Positions 1-9,366 of a stretch of DNA of 40,524 nucleotides are shown in pieces. A program made the translations under genes and the position numbers. This stretch comes from Bacteroidales bacterium (GTDB lineage Bacteria; Bacteroidota; Bacteroidia; Bacteroidales; Muribaculaceae). Numbering within the stretch: position 1 is the first letter of the stretch; each line of letters starts with the position of its first letter. The DNA is taken from positions 1 through 40,524 of the forward strand of contig JAQXVL010000056.1 of assembly GCA_029224905.1 (NCBI GenBank). The letters are read 5' to 3'. The notes under the pieces were generated by a model. That model saw only the letters and a list, made by a program, of their open reading frames with translations. It did not search any database and was not told the DNA's origin.

Positions 1-31
1 CTCTCTCTGCTGATATTTATGTGGTAACCCA

Positions 32-1498
32 CTATTCGGCTACCATTTCAAGGATTTTTACAAGATGATTCCAGTATTTTTCCACAGCGGGAATGTGCAT
101 CGACTCTTTGGGAGTGTGAACGTCGCGGAGCGTCGGGCCGAACGAAATCATGTCGAGTTTCGGGTTGAGTGCCAAGAAGTTGCCGCATTCCAGTCCGGCA
201 TGGAGCGAAGTGCAGAGCGGGGTGATGCCGTAGAGGTCTTCGTAGGCTTTGACGGCAATTTTCAGTATCTTGGAGTCCATATTGGGTTTCCAGCCCGGGT
301 AGCCGTCGCCTTGAGCGATTTCGGCGCCTGCGAGGGTGAAGTGAGCGGCGATTTGGCTTGCAATGTCGAACTTGCGCGACTCTTCTTCGCTGCGTTGCGA
401 GGTGATGATTGCCACGGTTTTGGCAGCCTTATCTTGGCGGAACAGGGCGAGGTTGGTCGACGTACTTACCATACCTTCGATGCTGTGGCTCATCGCGATA
501 ACAGCATTAGGTGCGGAGTGAGCGGCGAGGATGAAGCGTTTTGCCGTGCACGGGTCGATTACTTCAGCGGGAGCGTCGACAGTTTCGAGTGTAAACACTT
601 GGTTGCCTTCGATACCTTTATATTCTTCTTCGATAACGGCTGCGTAGTTGTTGAAGCGCACGCGGAGGTCTTCCTTCTTGTCGGCGGGGATGCCGATAAC
701 GGCGTAAGCGTTGCCGGGGATAACGTTGCGGAGTTCGCCGCCGTCGATTTCAGCGAGAGCGAAGCCTCCGAAGTCGCCGTAGAGGCTGTTGAGGAAGCGT
801 ACGAGCACCTTGTTGGCGTTAGCGCGACCCAGATGGATGTCGGCGCCCGAGTGGCCGCCCTTGAAGCCGTTGGTCGAAATTTTTACAAAAGCATAACCTG
901 CGGGAGCGGCTTCCGCAGTATATTTAAATGTAGCCGTCGTGTCGATACCGCCTGCGCAGCCGAGGAAGATTTGTGCTTCGTCTTCCGAGTCGAGGTTGAT
1001 AAGGATAGAGCCCGTCATCATGCCTTCGCCGACGTTCTTGGCGCCGGTAAGACCAGTCTCTTCGTCGACGGTGAAGAGCGCTTCGAGCGGACCGTGCTCA
1101 AAACTCTTGTCGACCAGGGCAGCCAACGCACCTGCCACGCCTATGCCGTTGTCGGCGCCGAGGGTAGTCTTATAGTCTTTAGTGTGAACCCATTCTCCGT
1201 CGACCACGGCTTGAATCGGGTCGGTCTCGAAGTTGTGAGTTTCCGGCTTTGTCTGGTTGGGTACCATATCCATATGGCCCTGGAGGACAACAACAGGCGC
1301 ATTTTCTTTGCCCGGAGTTGCCGGTACGCGCATGGCAACGTTGCCTATAGCGTCGGTTTTTGCCTCGATATTGTGTTTCTTTGCAAAGTCAAGGAGAAAT
1401 TCGCGCATTTTACCCTCTTTTTTCGAAGGACGCGGCACTTGAGTAATCTCTGAGAAGATTCCCCAAATCAGTTCAGGTTTAAGTTCTTTGATTGTCAT
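32..1498 (-). CDS. pepD: Aminoacyl-histidine dipeptidase (PepD, M20 family)
   Basis: Cytosolic di-zinc peptidase expected to cleave Xaa-His dipeptides such as carnosine-like substrates. The 488-residue length matches PepD. The M20 zinc ligands are visible in order: GHMDMVP near residue 75, DNGIGVA near 116 and the catalytic DEETGLTG near 145. GFKGGHSGADIH near 215 is the expected dimerisation-domain histidine region and SLHAGLECG near 435 is a late zinc-ligand region. The ATG at 1498 begins MTIKELKPELIW, a normal family N terminus. It is a single gene transcribed leftwards, divergent from the OmpH-like pair. The long plus-strand ORF at 65..1453 is its antisense shadow. Confidence 0.95.
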   Translation of the reverse strand: MTIKELKPELIWGIFSEITQVPRPSKKEGKMREFLLDFAKKHNIEAKTDAIGNVAMRVPATPGKENAPVVVLQGHMDMVPNQTKPETHNFETDPIQAVVDGEWVHTKDYKTTLGADNGIGVAGALAALVDKSFEHGPLEALFTVDEETGLTGAKNVGEGMMTGSILINLDSEDEAQIFLGCAGGIDTTATFKYTAEAAPAGYAFVKISTNGFKGGHSGADIHLGRANANKVLVRFLNSLYGDFGGFALAEIDGGELRNVIPGNAYAVIGIPADKKEDLRVRFNNYAAVIEEEYKGIEGNQVFTLETVDAPAEVIDPCTAKRFILAAHSAPNAVIAMSHSIEGMVSTSTNLALFRQDKAAKTVAIITSQRSEEESRKFDIASQIAAHFTLAGAEIAQGDGYPGWKPNMDSKILKIAVKAYEDLYGITPLCTSLHAGLECGNFLALNPKLDMISFGPTLRDVHTPKESMHIPAVEKYWNHLVKILEMVAE

Positions 1499-1619
1499 AG
1501 ATGTTTACAATTTTAAAATTAAACGCATTTATTTGAAAATTATTGTTAAATCAATCATAAATCGAGGTGCAAGTTACAAAATAAATTCGAGTTAAGCCTA
1601 AATTTTCTCACTCTTTTCA

Positions 1620-1627
1620 TATATTTG
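1620..1627 (+). promoter_or_regulatory. Bacteroidetes -7 promoter element
   Basis: TATATTTG matches the Bacteroidetes -7 consensus TAnnTTTG and lies 19 bp before the GTG of the small membrane protein. I see no clear TTTG -33 element at the usual distance, so this is a moderate call. Confidence 0.45.
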
Positions 1628-1646
1628 CAGTAAAATTTAAGAATTT

Positions 1647-1805
1647 GTGTTGACGATAATCGCGGCTATAGCAGTTTTGGCATTGTGTGTAGTGCTGTTG
1701 GGAGTGAAAATTTTCTTTGTTAAAGGAGGTAAATTTCCCTCGACGCACGTGCACGGCAATCGAGCGTTGGCTGATAAAGGTATCCGATGCGCTAAAGACG
1801 AATAA
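1647..1805 (+). CDS. Small single-pass membrane protein, 52 aa
   Basis: This gene is absent from the ORF track because it is short and starts with GTG. An in-frame TAA at 1638 limits the start to GTG 1647 or TTG 1650. The first 20 or so residues form one hydrophobic helix (IIAAIAVLALCVVLLGVKI), followed by FVKGGKFPSTHV and a polar cysteine-containing tail. From memory, small Bacteroidetes membrane proteins with a similar KGGKFP-type segment exist; their function is unknown to me. It lies 22 bp upstream of the OmpH-like lipoprotein and is probably co-transcribed with it. Function cannot be assigned. Confidence 0.65.
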   Translation: MLTIIAAIAVLALCVVLLGVKIFFVKGGKFPSTHVHGNRALADKGIRCAKDE

Positions 1806-1827
1806 AAAATTAACTAAATAAATTATC

Positions 1828-2445
1828 ATGACAAAAATTACAAGATTTGCGAAGGTGTCGGCAGTGATGTTGGCGGTAGCGATGTTTGCCGCAACAGGAT
1901 GTTCTTCGGAAGGAAAGACGGATGCCAACGCCGAGAGCAATAACAAAAAGACAACAAAGACCGCTGATGCGTCGGCATTGAAAGTGGCGTTTGTCGACGA
2001 AGACTCGTTGATGAGCGGCTACAACTTTGCCAAAGACGTAAACGAAGCGTTATTGCGTGCCGACAGTAAGTTGGAATCGGCTCGCCGCCAGAAAGAGAAC
2101 GAATTGCAGCGTTTTGCAGGCGAAATCGAACGTAAATATAAGAGCAACGGCTACTTGACCGAGGCAAGTTTCAACGCCGACCAAGAGAAGTTGCAAAAGA
2201 TGCAAGTCGATGCGCGCAACTATATGGACAACATGACCCGCACGGCGCAGAACGAAGCGTTGATGAACAGTCAGCAACTTCGCGACTCTGTCGATAAATA
2301 CATCGCCGAATATTCCAAGAAGCAAGGCTATACGTTGGTGCTCAAAAAGGCGGCAACCTGGTATGTCGGCGACGTTGACGACATCACAGCCGACGTTATT
2401 AAAGGTCTTAACGAACGTTATAATAAGGTAGATAAAAAGAAGTAG
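1828..2445 (+). CDS. OmpH/Skp-family periplasmic chaperone-like lipoprotein
   Basis: 205 residues. The N terminus is a lipoprotein signal with a lipobox at about residues 22-25 (AATGC), then a polar linker. The core starts with LKVAFVDEDSLMSGYNFAKD, the usual opening of OmpH/Skp proteins, followed by a long heptad-like helical stretch (ESARRQKENELQRFAGEIER) typical of the Skp tentacle coiled coil. It ends in the family's short beta region (YTLVLKKAATWYVGD). Skp-type proteins escort unfolded outer-membrane proteins. Here the lipid anchor implies a membrane-tethered version, which is an inference. A strong terminator follows directly. Confidence 0.85.
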   Translation: MTKITRFAKVSAVMLAVAMFAATGCSSEGKTDANAESNNKKTTKTADASALKVAFVDEDSLMSGYNFAKDVNEALLRADSKLESARRQKENELQRFAGEIERKYKSNGYLTEASFNADQEKLQKMQVDARNYMDNMTRTAQNEALMNSQQLRDSVDKYIAEYSKKQGYTLVLKKAATWYVGDVDDITADVIKGLNERYNKVDKKK

Positions 2446-2467
2446 AATAAACTATTTACGTTATACG

Positions 2468-2497
2468 CGGGCTGCGGCGGTGCTGCAGCCCGTTTTT
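2468..2497 (+). terminator. Rho-independent terminator after the OmpH-like gene
   Basis: An 8-bp GC-rich stem (CGGGCTGC / GCAGCCCG) with a 9-nt loop is followed by TTTTT. It ends the small-membrane-protein/OmpH transcript. Confidence 0.9.
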
Positions 2498-2825
2498 GTT
2501 GTTGTGGGGTGGAGTAAGTGTTAAATTTAACAGTTATAAATTGTAAGCATAAACTTGCGTCGATTTTCGTAATTTTAGCTAAAATCGGGGTTCGGCGAGG
2601 AGTTTTGAAGTAATTTGTCTGTAGAAATCTATTAAAGGCGAAAACTTTTTGCGTTTTTTAGAAAATGTTCGGAGTCGTTTCGTTGATATTTCGGCAAAAG
2701 ATGTATAGCCGTCTCATTGGTGGCGTTTGTTGTCGTTTTCGGTTGTATTGCGCTGATAAATAGGCAGATGTAGCTTGCGGTGCAGTTGCCCGACAGAGGA
2801 TCGGCTCCGGCTTTGACGGATAACT

Positions 2826-2859
2826 TTTGGCTACTTAATTTTTCAATTTATTAATTTTG
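2826..2859 (+). promoter_or_regulatory. Candidate promoter of the susCD operon
   Basis: TTTG at 2826-2829 and TAATTTTG at 2852-2859 resemble -33 and -7 boxes. The 22-bp spacing is slightly longer than the usual 19-21. No better match lies closer to the susC start. Confidence 0.4.
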
Positions 2860-2980
2860 TGCTATGAAAAATTATGAGTAACTTAGCAAAGTGATAACAG
2901 AACGGTAATAATTTATCAAAAGATATAGATTTTAAGGGTACGAATAGAGGTTAGTTAATATCCTAAAATGTGTATTTTGG

Positions 2981-3023
2981 CTCTTGATTCTTAAAATTCG
3001 CGTAGAATTTAACAAATCAAGAG
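2981..3023 (+). promoter_or_regulatory. Leader hairpin upstream of susC
   Basis: The outer arms CTCTTGATT / AATCAAGAG (9 bp, perfect) and inner arms AAATTC / GAATTT can form a two-part stem about 100 nt before the susC start. GGTTTATTTTG follows, which is U-rich but not a clean U tract. It could be an attenuator, an sRNA target or an mRNA stabiliser; nothing in the sequence decides which. Confidence 0.5.
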
Positions 3024-3123
3024 GGTTTATTTTGATGCCTATTACCGAGTCGGAGTGATTCGACGCTGTTAGAACATAGACAAGAAAAATAAATAAGTAA
3101 TAAATAAACAGATTAAAGTATTT

Positions 3124-6100
3124 ATGAGACTTAAGAATTTTGTCATTCTGTTGGCGATGGCTATTCTCGCGATTCCGGCTCATGCACAGATGAAGGTAAG
3201 CGGAGTAGTTGTTCAAGCCGATGATGGCGAGCCGGTAATCGGTGCGACCATCAAAGTTAAGGGGAGTCCTGCGATAGGTGCTGCAACTGACCTTGACGGA
3301 AAGTTTACCCTTTCAGTCCCCTCATCAAAATCAGTTCTTATTGTTTCTTATGTCGGAATGACGACAAAAGAAGTTAAGGCGAGTGCTAACGTAAAGATAG
3401 CGCTCGAGAGTAGTTCGCAACAGCTGCAGGAGGTCGTTGTTACCGGTATGCAGAAGATGGACAAACGTATGTTTACCGGTGCGACCACTCAGATTAGCGC
3501 TTCGGAGGCGAAACTCGACGGTGTGGCTGACATCAGCCGTTCGCTCGAGGGTAAGGCTGCCGGCGTGTCGGTGCAAAACGTGTCGGGTACGTTCGGTACG
3601 GCGCCGAAGATTCGTGTGCGCGGTGCTACGTCAATCTACGGTACGTCGAAGCCGCTGTGGGTTGTCGATGGTGTGATTCTTGAAGATAACGTGGAAGTGT
3701 CTGCCGACGAACTCTCGTCGGGTGATGCCGTTACGCTGATTTCTTCGGCAATTGCCGGATTGAATGCCGACGACATCGAGAGCTTCCAAATTCTTAAGGA
3801 CGGTTCGGCTACCTCTATATATGGTGCGCGCGCGATGGCAGGTGTCATCGTCGTAACAACCAAGCAAGGTAAGTCGGGCTCGACAAGCATCAACTATACC
3901 GGTGAGTTTACAACTCGTCTAAAGCCCAACTACAGCAACTTCAACATCTGTAACTCGCAAGAGCAGATGGGTATCTATAAGGAAATGGAGCAAAAAGGTT
4001 GGTTGGAGTTCGCTTCAATCGCCAACTCTTCAAGTTCGGGTATCTATGGTACGATGTACAAACTCATCGACCAATACAATTCAACATCCGGCAAGTTCGG
4101 TCTCGCCAACACCGAAGCGGCAAAGAACGCATACCTTCGCGAGGCTGAGTTCCGCAACACCGACTGGTTCGACCTGCTCTTCTCCAACGCTTTGCAGCAG
4201 AACCACGCCATCAGCATCAGCGGCGGTACCGACAAAGGTAAATTCTATACGTCGCTCTCCGTGATGCAAGACCCGGGATGGTCGAAGCAGAGTGAGGTGC
4301 AACGCTACACGTTCAACGCCAATGCATCTTACGACCTGTCGAAGACCTTGCGCGTCAAGATTCTTACCAGCGACAGCTACCGTAAGCAAAAAGCGCCCGG
4401 CACGTTGAGTCAAGACGTCGACGTCGTCAGCGGCGAGGTTAAGCGCGGCTTCGATATCAACCCGTATAGCTACGCCCTCAACACGTCGCGTACTACCGAC
4501 CCGAACGCTACGCTTACTCGTAACTATGCGCCGTTTAACATCTTCGACGAACTCGAAAACAACTATATCGACCTTAACATCGTCGACCTCAAGTTCCAGG
4601 GCGAAATCAACTGGCGTCCGATTCGCGGACTCGAGTTCAACGCCATCGGCGCATTCCGCTATAACTCGTCGACGCAGAACCACTACGTAAAAGACAATAG
4701 CAACCAGGCTAACGCATATCGCGCCGGTATCGACCCCGAAAATGCTACCATACGCGCAAGCAACCCGTACCTCTATACCGACCCCGACGACCCCAACTCG
4801 TTGCCTATCTCCGTACTTCCCAAGGGCGGTATCCTCTATCACGACGTTTACTCGTTGTCGCAATTCGACTTCCGCGGTACCGTTCAATATGTTAAAGACT
4901 TCAAAGATATCCACGTGATGAACGTCCTCGCCGGTGCCGAAATCGGCTCGATTGACCGCCATGCCGAGGCTTACACCGCTTGGGGTATCTGCTACGAAAA
5001 CGGTAACATCCCGTTCGTCGATTGGCATCTGTTCAAGCAGATGGTCGAAGAAAACGGCTCATACTACAGCGATGCATGGACATATCGTCGCAACGCTGCA
5101 TTCTTTGCAACAGCCAACTACGCTCTGCGCAACAAATATATCATCAACGGTACAATCCGCTACGAAGGTTCTAACAAACTCGGCCGCTCCAACCAATCGC
5201 GTTGGTTGCCTACTTGGAACGTGTCGGGCGCATGGAACGCCAGCGAAGAATCGTGGTTCGAAAATCCTGTGGTTTCGCACGCAAAAGTTCGCGCCTCTTA
5301 CTCACTTACCGGTGAGAGCGGTCCGAGCTACGTGTCGAACGCTTTGGCTATCTACAACTCGACAAAGCCTTGGCGACCCATTGCCGATGCCAACGAACTC
5401 GGCCTCTACCTGAGCGAATTGGCTAACAGCGAACTTACCTACGAGAAAAAGCATGAGTTCGACCTCGGCGTCGACCTCGGCTTCATCGACAACCGCATCA
5501 ACTTCGTCTTCGACTGGTATACCCGTAACAACTACGACCTTATCGGACGTATCTATACAGAAGGTGTCGGCGGTGTGACCAGCAAGTATGCCAACGTGGC
5601 TTCGATGGCTTCGCACGGTGTCGAATTTACCGTGTCGACTCGCAACATCGAGACAAAAGACTTCTCTTGGGGTACCGACCTTACATTCTCGTACGCCAAG
5701 AACAAAATTACCGACCTCGAATCGCGTAGCCGCGTTATCGACCTCGTGCAAGGCACAGGTTTCCCCTTGGAAGGCTATCCCGTACGTGCTATCTTCTCAA
5801 TTCCCTTCGTAGGTCTTAACGACGAAGGTATTCCCCAAATCATCAACGAAAAGGGCGAAGTGACAACCACAGATATCAACTTCCAAGACTTCGAAAACCT
5901 CGACTTCCTCAAATACGAAGGTCCCGTCGACCCCGTCTACACCGGCGGTTTCGGTAATACCTTCCGTTGGAAAAACTGGAAAGCAAACGTCTTTATGACA
6001 TACTCGTTCGGCAACAAGATTCGCCTCGACCCGGTGTTCTCGTCGGCATACAGCGACCTTTCGGCTATGCCTAAAGAATTCAAAAACCGTTGGATTAAGC

Positions 6101-6447
6101 CCGGCGACGAACTCATTACCAACATCCCGGCAATCGCTTCTCGCCGTCAAGTCTACAACGACTACACCCTCGGCTATGCTTACAACGCTTACAACTACTC
6201 GACAGCGCGTATCGCCGACGGTGGCTTTATCCGCCTCAAAGAGGTTTCGTTGACCTACGACGTGCCCAAGTCGTTCCTCGAGAAGATTCGCTTCAAGAGC
6301 GCTTCCATCAAGGTGCAAGCAACCAACCTTTGCTTGCTCTATGCCGACAAGAAACTCAATGGTCAAGACCCAGAATTCTTCAACTCGGGTGGTGTGGCTA
6401 CACCGATGCCTAAGCAGTTTACTTTCACTTTGAGATTAGGTCTTTAA
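3124..6447 (+). CDS. SusC/RagA-family TonB-dependent outer-membrane transporter
   Basis: 1107-residue TonB-dependent transporter that should import an oligomeric substrate together with the SusD lipoprotein encoded next. A signal peptide ends near residue 21 (PAHA|Q). A carboxypeptidase-D regulatory-like domain follows (residues about 25-95, VSGVVVQADDGEPVIGATI), then the plug (about 105-250), with the SusC signatures VVVTGMQ and KIRVRGATSIYG...LWVVDGVI. The remainder is beta-barrel, ending in QFTFTLRLGL with aromatic/hydrophobic C-terminal strands. It is first of four closely spaced genes (22 bp to susD). Substrate is not evident; no glycoside hydrolase is encoded nearby. The start ATG has no Shine-Dalgarno, as is normal in this phylum. 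Confidence 0.95.
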   Translation: MRLKNFVILLAMAILAIPAHAQMKVSGVVVQADDGEPVIGATIKVKGSPAIGAATDLDGKFTLSVPSSKSVLIVSYVGMTTKEVKASANVKIALESSSQQLQEVVVTGMQKMDKRMFTGATTQISASEAKLDGVADISRSLEGKAAGVSVQNVSGTFGTAPKIRVRGATSIYGTSKPLWVVDGVILEDNVEVSADELSSGDAVTLISSAIAGLNADDIESFQILKDGSATSIYGARAMAGVIVVTTKQGKSGSTSINYTGEFTTRLKPNYSNFNICNSQEQMGIYKEMEQKGWLEFASIANSSSSGIYGTMYKLIDQYNSTSGKFGLANTEAAKNAYLREAEFRNTDWFDLLFSNALQQNHAISISGGTDKGKFYTSLSVMQDPGWSKQSEVQRYTFNANASYDLSKTLRVKILTSDSYRKQKAPGTLSQDVDVVSGEVKRGFDINPYSYALNTSRTTDPNATLTRNYAPFNIFDELENNYIDLNIVDLKFQGEINWRPIRGLEFNAIGAFRYNSSTQNHYVKDNSNQANAYRAGIDPENATIRASNPYLYTDPDDPNSLPISVLPKGGILYHDVYSLSQFDFRGTVQYVKDFKDIHVMNVLAGAEIGSIDRHAEAYTAWGICYENGNIPFVDWHLFKQMVEENGSYYSDAWTYRRNAAFFATANYALRNKYIINGTIRYEGSNKLGRSNQSRWLPTWNVSGAWNASEESWFENPVVSHAKVRASYSLTGESGPSYVSNALAIYNSTKPWRPIADANELGLYLSELANSELTYEKKHEFDLGVDLGFIDNRINFVFDWYTRNNYDLIGRIYTEGVGGVTSKYANVASMASHGVEFTVSTRNIETKDFSWGTDLTFSYAKNKITDLESRSRVIDLVQGTGFPLEGYPVRAIFSIPFVGLNDEGIPQIINEKGEVTTTDINFQDFENLDFLKYEGPVDPVYTGGFGNTFRWKNWKANVFMTYSFGNKIRLDPVFSSAYSDLSAMPKEFKNRWIKPGDELITNIPAIASRRQVYNDYTLGYAYNAYNYSTARIADGGFIRLKEVSLTYDVPKSFLEKIRFKSASIKVQATNLCLLYADKKLNGQDPEFFNSGGVATPMPKQFTFTLRLGL

Positions 6448-6468
6448 TAGTTTAAACGCAGATAAATT

Positions 6469-8175
6469 ATGAAACTTAAATATATAGCAATTATAGCGGC
6501 ATTGGCATCGATTGGTCTGAGTTCGTGCGACGACTTCCTCGACAAGGTGCCCGATACCCGCGTCGAACTCAATTCGCCGGAGAAACTCCGCCTGCTTATG
6601 GTCAGCGGCTATACCGAAACCAACTACGGTATCCTTACCGAACTGATGACCGACAATATGATTGACAACAACTCTACGTCGTCGACAGGTGTTCGTTACA
6701 ACCTTCCGGCATACGGACGCCAAGACGATGAGGCTTTCGCCTGGGAACCCGTTGTCAGCGATACCGGTTCCGACTCTCCGTCGGGAATCTGGGAAGGTTG
6801 CTACCACGCAATCGCAACTTGTAACGCCGTGCTCGAAGGCGTGGCTAAACTCGAAGAAGAAGGCCGTGGCGACGAAGTGTCGGCTGTCAAAGGCGAAGCC
6901 CTCGTGAGCCGCGCTTATCACTACTTCGTGCTCGCTAACGTGTTCTGTATGCCCTATCGCGGCCCCGAACTCAGCAAGCAATATCCGGGCGTGCCTTATG
7001 TCACCGAGCCCGAAACCACCGTGCTCGTTCACTACGACCGCGGCAACCTCGCCGACCTCTATGCAAACATCCAGAAAGACCTTGAAGCCGGTCTGCCGTT
7101 AATCAACGATGGTAGCTACGAAGTGCCTAAATATCACTTCAACAAGGCAGCAGCGCACGCTTTTGCCGCTCGCTTCTACTTATTTACCCGTCAGTACGAA
7201 AAATGCGTTGAGCATGCCGACCAAGTGTTCGGTGGCCCCGGTATGGATCCCTCAGGCTATATGACCCAGATTTGGGCGCAGACCAACCTCTACTATCTCT
7301 CCGACTTCGGACGTTACTACACCGACATGACTCAACAACGCAACTTGATGCTCTTCCCGACCTATTCGCAGGCTTGGCGCCACTTCATCGGCGGTCTCCG
7401 TTATGCTTGCAACCGCGAGGCTAAGCGCGCAACCATCCAAGGCCCCGGCCCGACGTGGGAAAAGTGCCGCTACTCGTCGTCGGCTACCAAAGAGTCGTTC
7501 TCGCTCAACCCGTGCTTCCTTGCCATGTCGTTCGTCAATGGCAAACAAGAGTACGGCACATATTTCGGCGCCGCTGTCGCTGAGTTCTTCGAATATACCG
7601 ACAAAGTTTCCGGCATCGGCTACACTCACATCGTGCGCTCCGAATTCACCGGCGAAGAAACCCTTCTCTGTCGCGCCGAAGCAAAACTCTACCTCAACGA
7701 CATCGAGGGTTGCGTTGCCGACCTCACGGTTTGGGACGAGGCTCACAAGAAAAACTCGTCGACCGACGACCGTACGATTCCTCTCACTCGCGAGTGCATC
7801 GAGGCATTCTATGCAACCGACAAAGACGGCTTCGGCATCGTTAAGCCACTCCACATCGATGAGGTCTATCCAGGTAGCGGCTATAGCGTGAATTCCGCCA
7901 TCGAGCCTTATCTGCAATGCGTGCTCCACTTCCGCCGCATCGAGAACATCCACAACGGTATGCGTTGGTTCGACATCAAGCGTTACGGCTTGGAAATTAC
8001 TCACGTAATTGGTACCGATCGCGTCGAAAATCTTACCATGCTCGACTCGCGCAAGGCTATCCAAATCCCTGCCGAAGTTATCGCTGCCGGTATGGAACCT
8101 AACGAGCGTTTGACCACCCCGTCGAACTCTGATGATGCAGTTGTCGCTAAAGGTTATTACAAAAAAGTTGATTAA
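6469..8175 (+). CDS. SusD/RagB-family nutrient-binding lipoprotein
   Basis: 568-residue partner of the upstream SusC. It forms the lid of the SusCD complex at the cell surface. The signal peptide carries a lipobox at residues 18-21 (LSSC), followed by DDFLDKVPDTRVEL, a standard SusD opening. TPR-like helices include GEALVSRAYHYFVLANVFCMPY and NKAAAHAFAARFYLFTRQYEKC. The C-terminal FRRIENIHNGMRWFDIKRYGLEI is the conserved SusD RxxE-type region. It starts 21 bp after susC and ends 2 bp before the metallohydrolase gene, so the genes are translationally close. Confidence 0.95.
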   Translation: MKLKYIAIIAALASIGLSSCDDFLDKVPDTRVELNSPEKLRLLMVSGYTETNYGILTELMTDNMIDNNSTSSTGVRYNLPAYGRQDDEAFAWEPVVSDTGSDSPSGIWEGCYHAIATCNAVLEGVAKLEEEGRGDEVSAVKGEALVSRAYHYFVLANVFCMPYRGPELSKQYPGVPYVTEPETTVLVHYDRGNLADLYANIQKDLEAGLPLINDGSYEVPKYHFNKAAAHAFAARFYLFTRQYEKCVEHADQVFGGPGMDPSGYMTQIWAQTNLYYLSDFGRYYTDMTQQRNLMLFPTYSQAWRHFIGGLRYACNREAKRATIQGPGPTWEKCRYSSSATKESFSLNPCFLAMSFVNGKQEYGTYFGAAVAEFFEYTDKVSGIGYTHIVRSEFTGEETLLCRAEAKLYLNDIEGCVADLTVWDEAHKKNSSTDDRTIPLTRECIEAFYATDKDGFGIVKPLHIDEVYPGSGYSVNSAIEPYLQCVLHFRRIENIHNGMRWFDIKRYGLEITHVIGTDRVENLTMLDSRKAIQIPAEVIAAGMEPNERLTTPSNSDDAVVAKGYYKKVD

Positions 8176-8177
8176 TT

Positions 8178-9353
8178 ATGAAGGCTAATAGATTCTTTAA
8201 TATATTCGCAGTTTCGGCAGCCGTATGCCTCTCGTTGGCTTCTTGCTCCGAAGACGAACTCGGTCCGACAATCTTCCCCGACGTGCCGGAAGAAATCGAC
8301 AAAGATTCGTACACTTATCAGTTCGATACGTGGTTGAAGCAAAACTACCTCGACCCGTACAACCTTGAGTTCCGCTACAAGATGGAAGACGTAGGCGCCG
8401 ACATGAACTACAACCTCGTGCCTTCTACGCTCGAAAACTCTGAGCGCCTCGCCGTGCTCGTCAAATATCTCTGGTTCGAGCCCTACAACGACATCGTCGA
8501 CCCGGAATTCTTGAAACAATACGGTCCGCGTATCATTCACCTTATCGGTTCGCCGGCGTTTAACCCAACCAGCGGTACGATGATTCTCGGTCTGGCTGAA
8601 GGCGGTATCAAGGTTACCCTCTTCCGCGTCAACGATATGAACTTGGAGGATATGGACAATTTGAACGAGATGTATTTTAAAACAATGCACCACGAGTTCT
8701 CACACATCCTTCACCAAACGAAGAGTTACCCGACCGAGTTCAACCTGCTCAGCACCGGCCACTACGACTCGAGCAACTGGCAAGACCGCAACGAAGGCGT
8801 TGTTGCTTCGCTCGGATTCTTCTCGACCTATGGTAGTAGCGAAACTCGCGAAGACTTCGCCGAGACCATTGCCAACTACATCGTAAAGACCGACGAACAA
8901 CTCGCTCGCCTCTACGAATTGGCACAACGCGGTTGGGAAGTTGAAGACCCCGACGCGCTTGAACCGATTTACTCGTGCTGGTTCTATTACGAAAACAACG
9001 AAGTGAGCGACGAAAACCGCAAACTTACGTTGCCAATCGACGCTTACGACAACCGTGCTGTCGACGATAGCGACCTCAACGTTACTGTTAACGAAGACGG
9101 CACAAAATCGTACACCCTCAAGAACAAACGTGACAGCAATGGCAAGCCAATCATCGTCTATCCGGTGGCTGACAAAGACGGCGTCGATGGCGTCAATATT
9201 CTCAACCAGAAAGTCAACATTTGTCGCAACTGGTTCAAATCTGCTTGGAACGCCGACCTGGATGCCCTCCGTGCAGAAGTGCAAAAGCGTCAAAAGAACG
9301 TCAATACCGAGTTTACCGAGCAATTGCTCCAAGAGATTTACAACATCAAATAA
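8178..9353 (+). CDS. Substrate import-associated zinc metallohydrolase lipoprotein
   Basis: 391 residues with a lipobox near residue 20-23 (LASC). The zinc signature HHEFSHILHQ (HExxH) is near residue 175; EDFAETIANY, about 60 residues later, probably supplies the third ligand. The layout (lipoprotein, HExxH, next to SusC/SusD) fits the family named substrate import-associated zinc metallohydrolase lipoprotein (Peptidase_Mx1 type). It probably trims a peptide or protein substrate at the cell surface before import, which is an inference from family and position. ATG follows the susD stop by 2 bp. Confidence 0.9.
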   Translation: MKANRFFNIFAVSAAVCLSLASCSEDELGPTIFPDVPEEIDKDSYTYQFDTWLKQNYLDPYNLEFRYKMEDVGADMNYNLVPSTLENSERLAVLVKYLWFEPYNDIVDPEFLKQYGPRIIHLIGSPAFNPTSGTMILGLAEGGIKVTLFRVNDMNLEDMDNLNEMYFKTMHHEFSHILHQTKSYPTEFNLLSTGHYDSSNWQDRNEGVVASLGFFSTYGSSETREDFAETIANYIVKTDEQLARLYELAQRGWEVEDPDALEPIYSCWFYYENNEVSDENRKLTLPIDAYDNRAVDDSDLNVTVNEDGTKSYTLKNKRDSNGKPIIVYPVADKDGVDGVNILNQKVNICRNWFKSAWNADLDALRAEVQKRQKNVNTEFTEQLLQEIYNIK

Positions 9354-9366
9354 ATAAGGAATAGCA

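Larger units (their letters stand above)
2498..3123 (+). other. Long gene-free region upstream of susC
   Basis: About 626 bp without a supportable gene. It holds a 12-bp palindrome GTTAAATTTAAC (2520-2531), a candidate promoter ending at 2859, and a hairpin at 2981-3023. If that promoter is used, the susC mRNA has an untranslated leader of roughly 255 nt. The minus-strand ORF 2932..3216 runs into susC and shows no protein-like features. No adjacent ECF sigma/anti-sigma pair or hybrid sensor is present to regulate the uptake operon. Confidence 0.6.

Noticed and set aside
65-1453. 462-aa plus-strand ORF opposite pepD
   Set aside because: Antisense shadow of a well-supported gene. Long open antisense frames arise here from codon bias (also 18680..20188, 29259..30503, 30391..31671, 4081..5028).
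3124-9353. Calling the SusCD operon a polysaccharide utilisation locus
   Set aside because: No carbohydrate-active enzyme or PUL regulator is encoded in the neighbourhood; the peptidase suggests another substrate.
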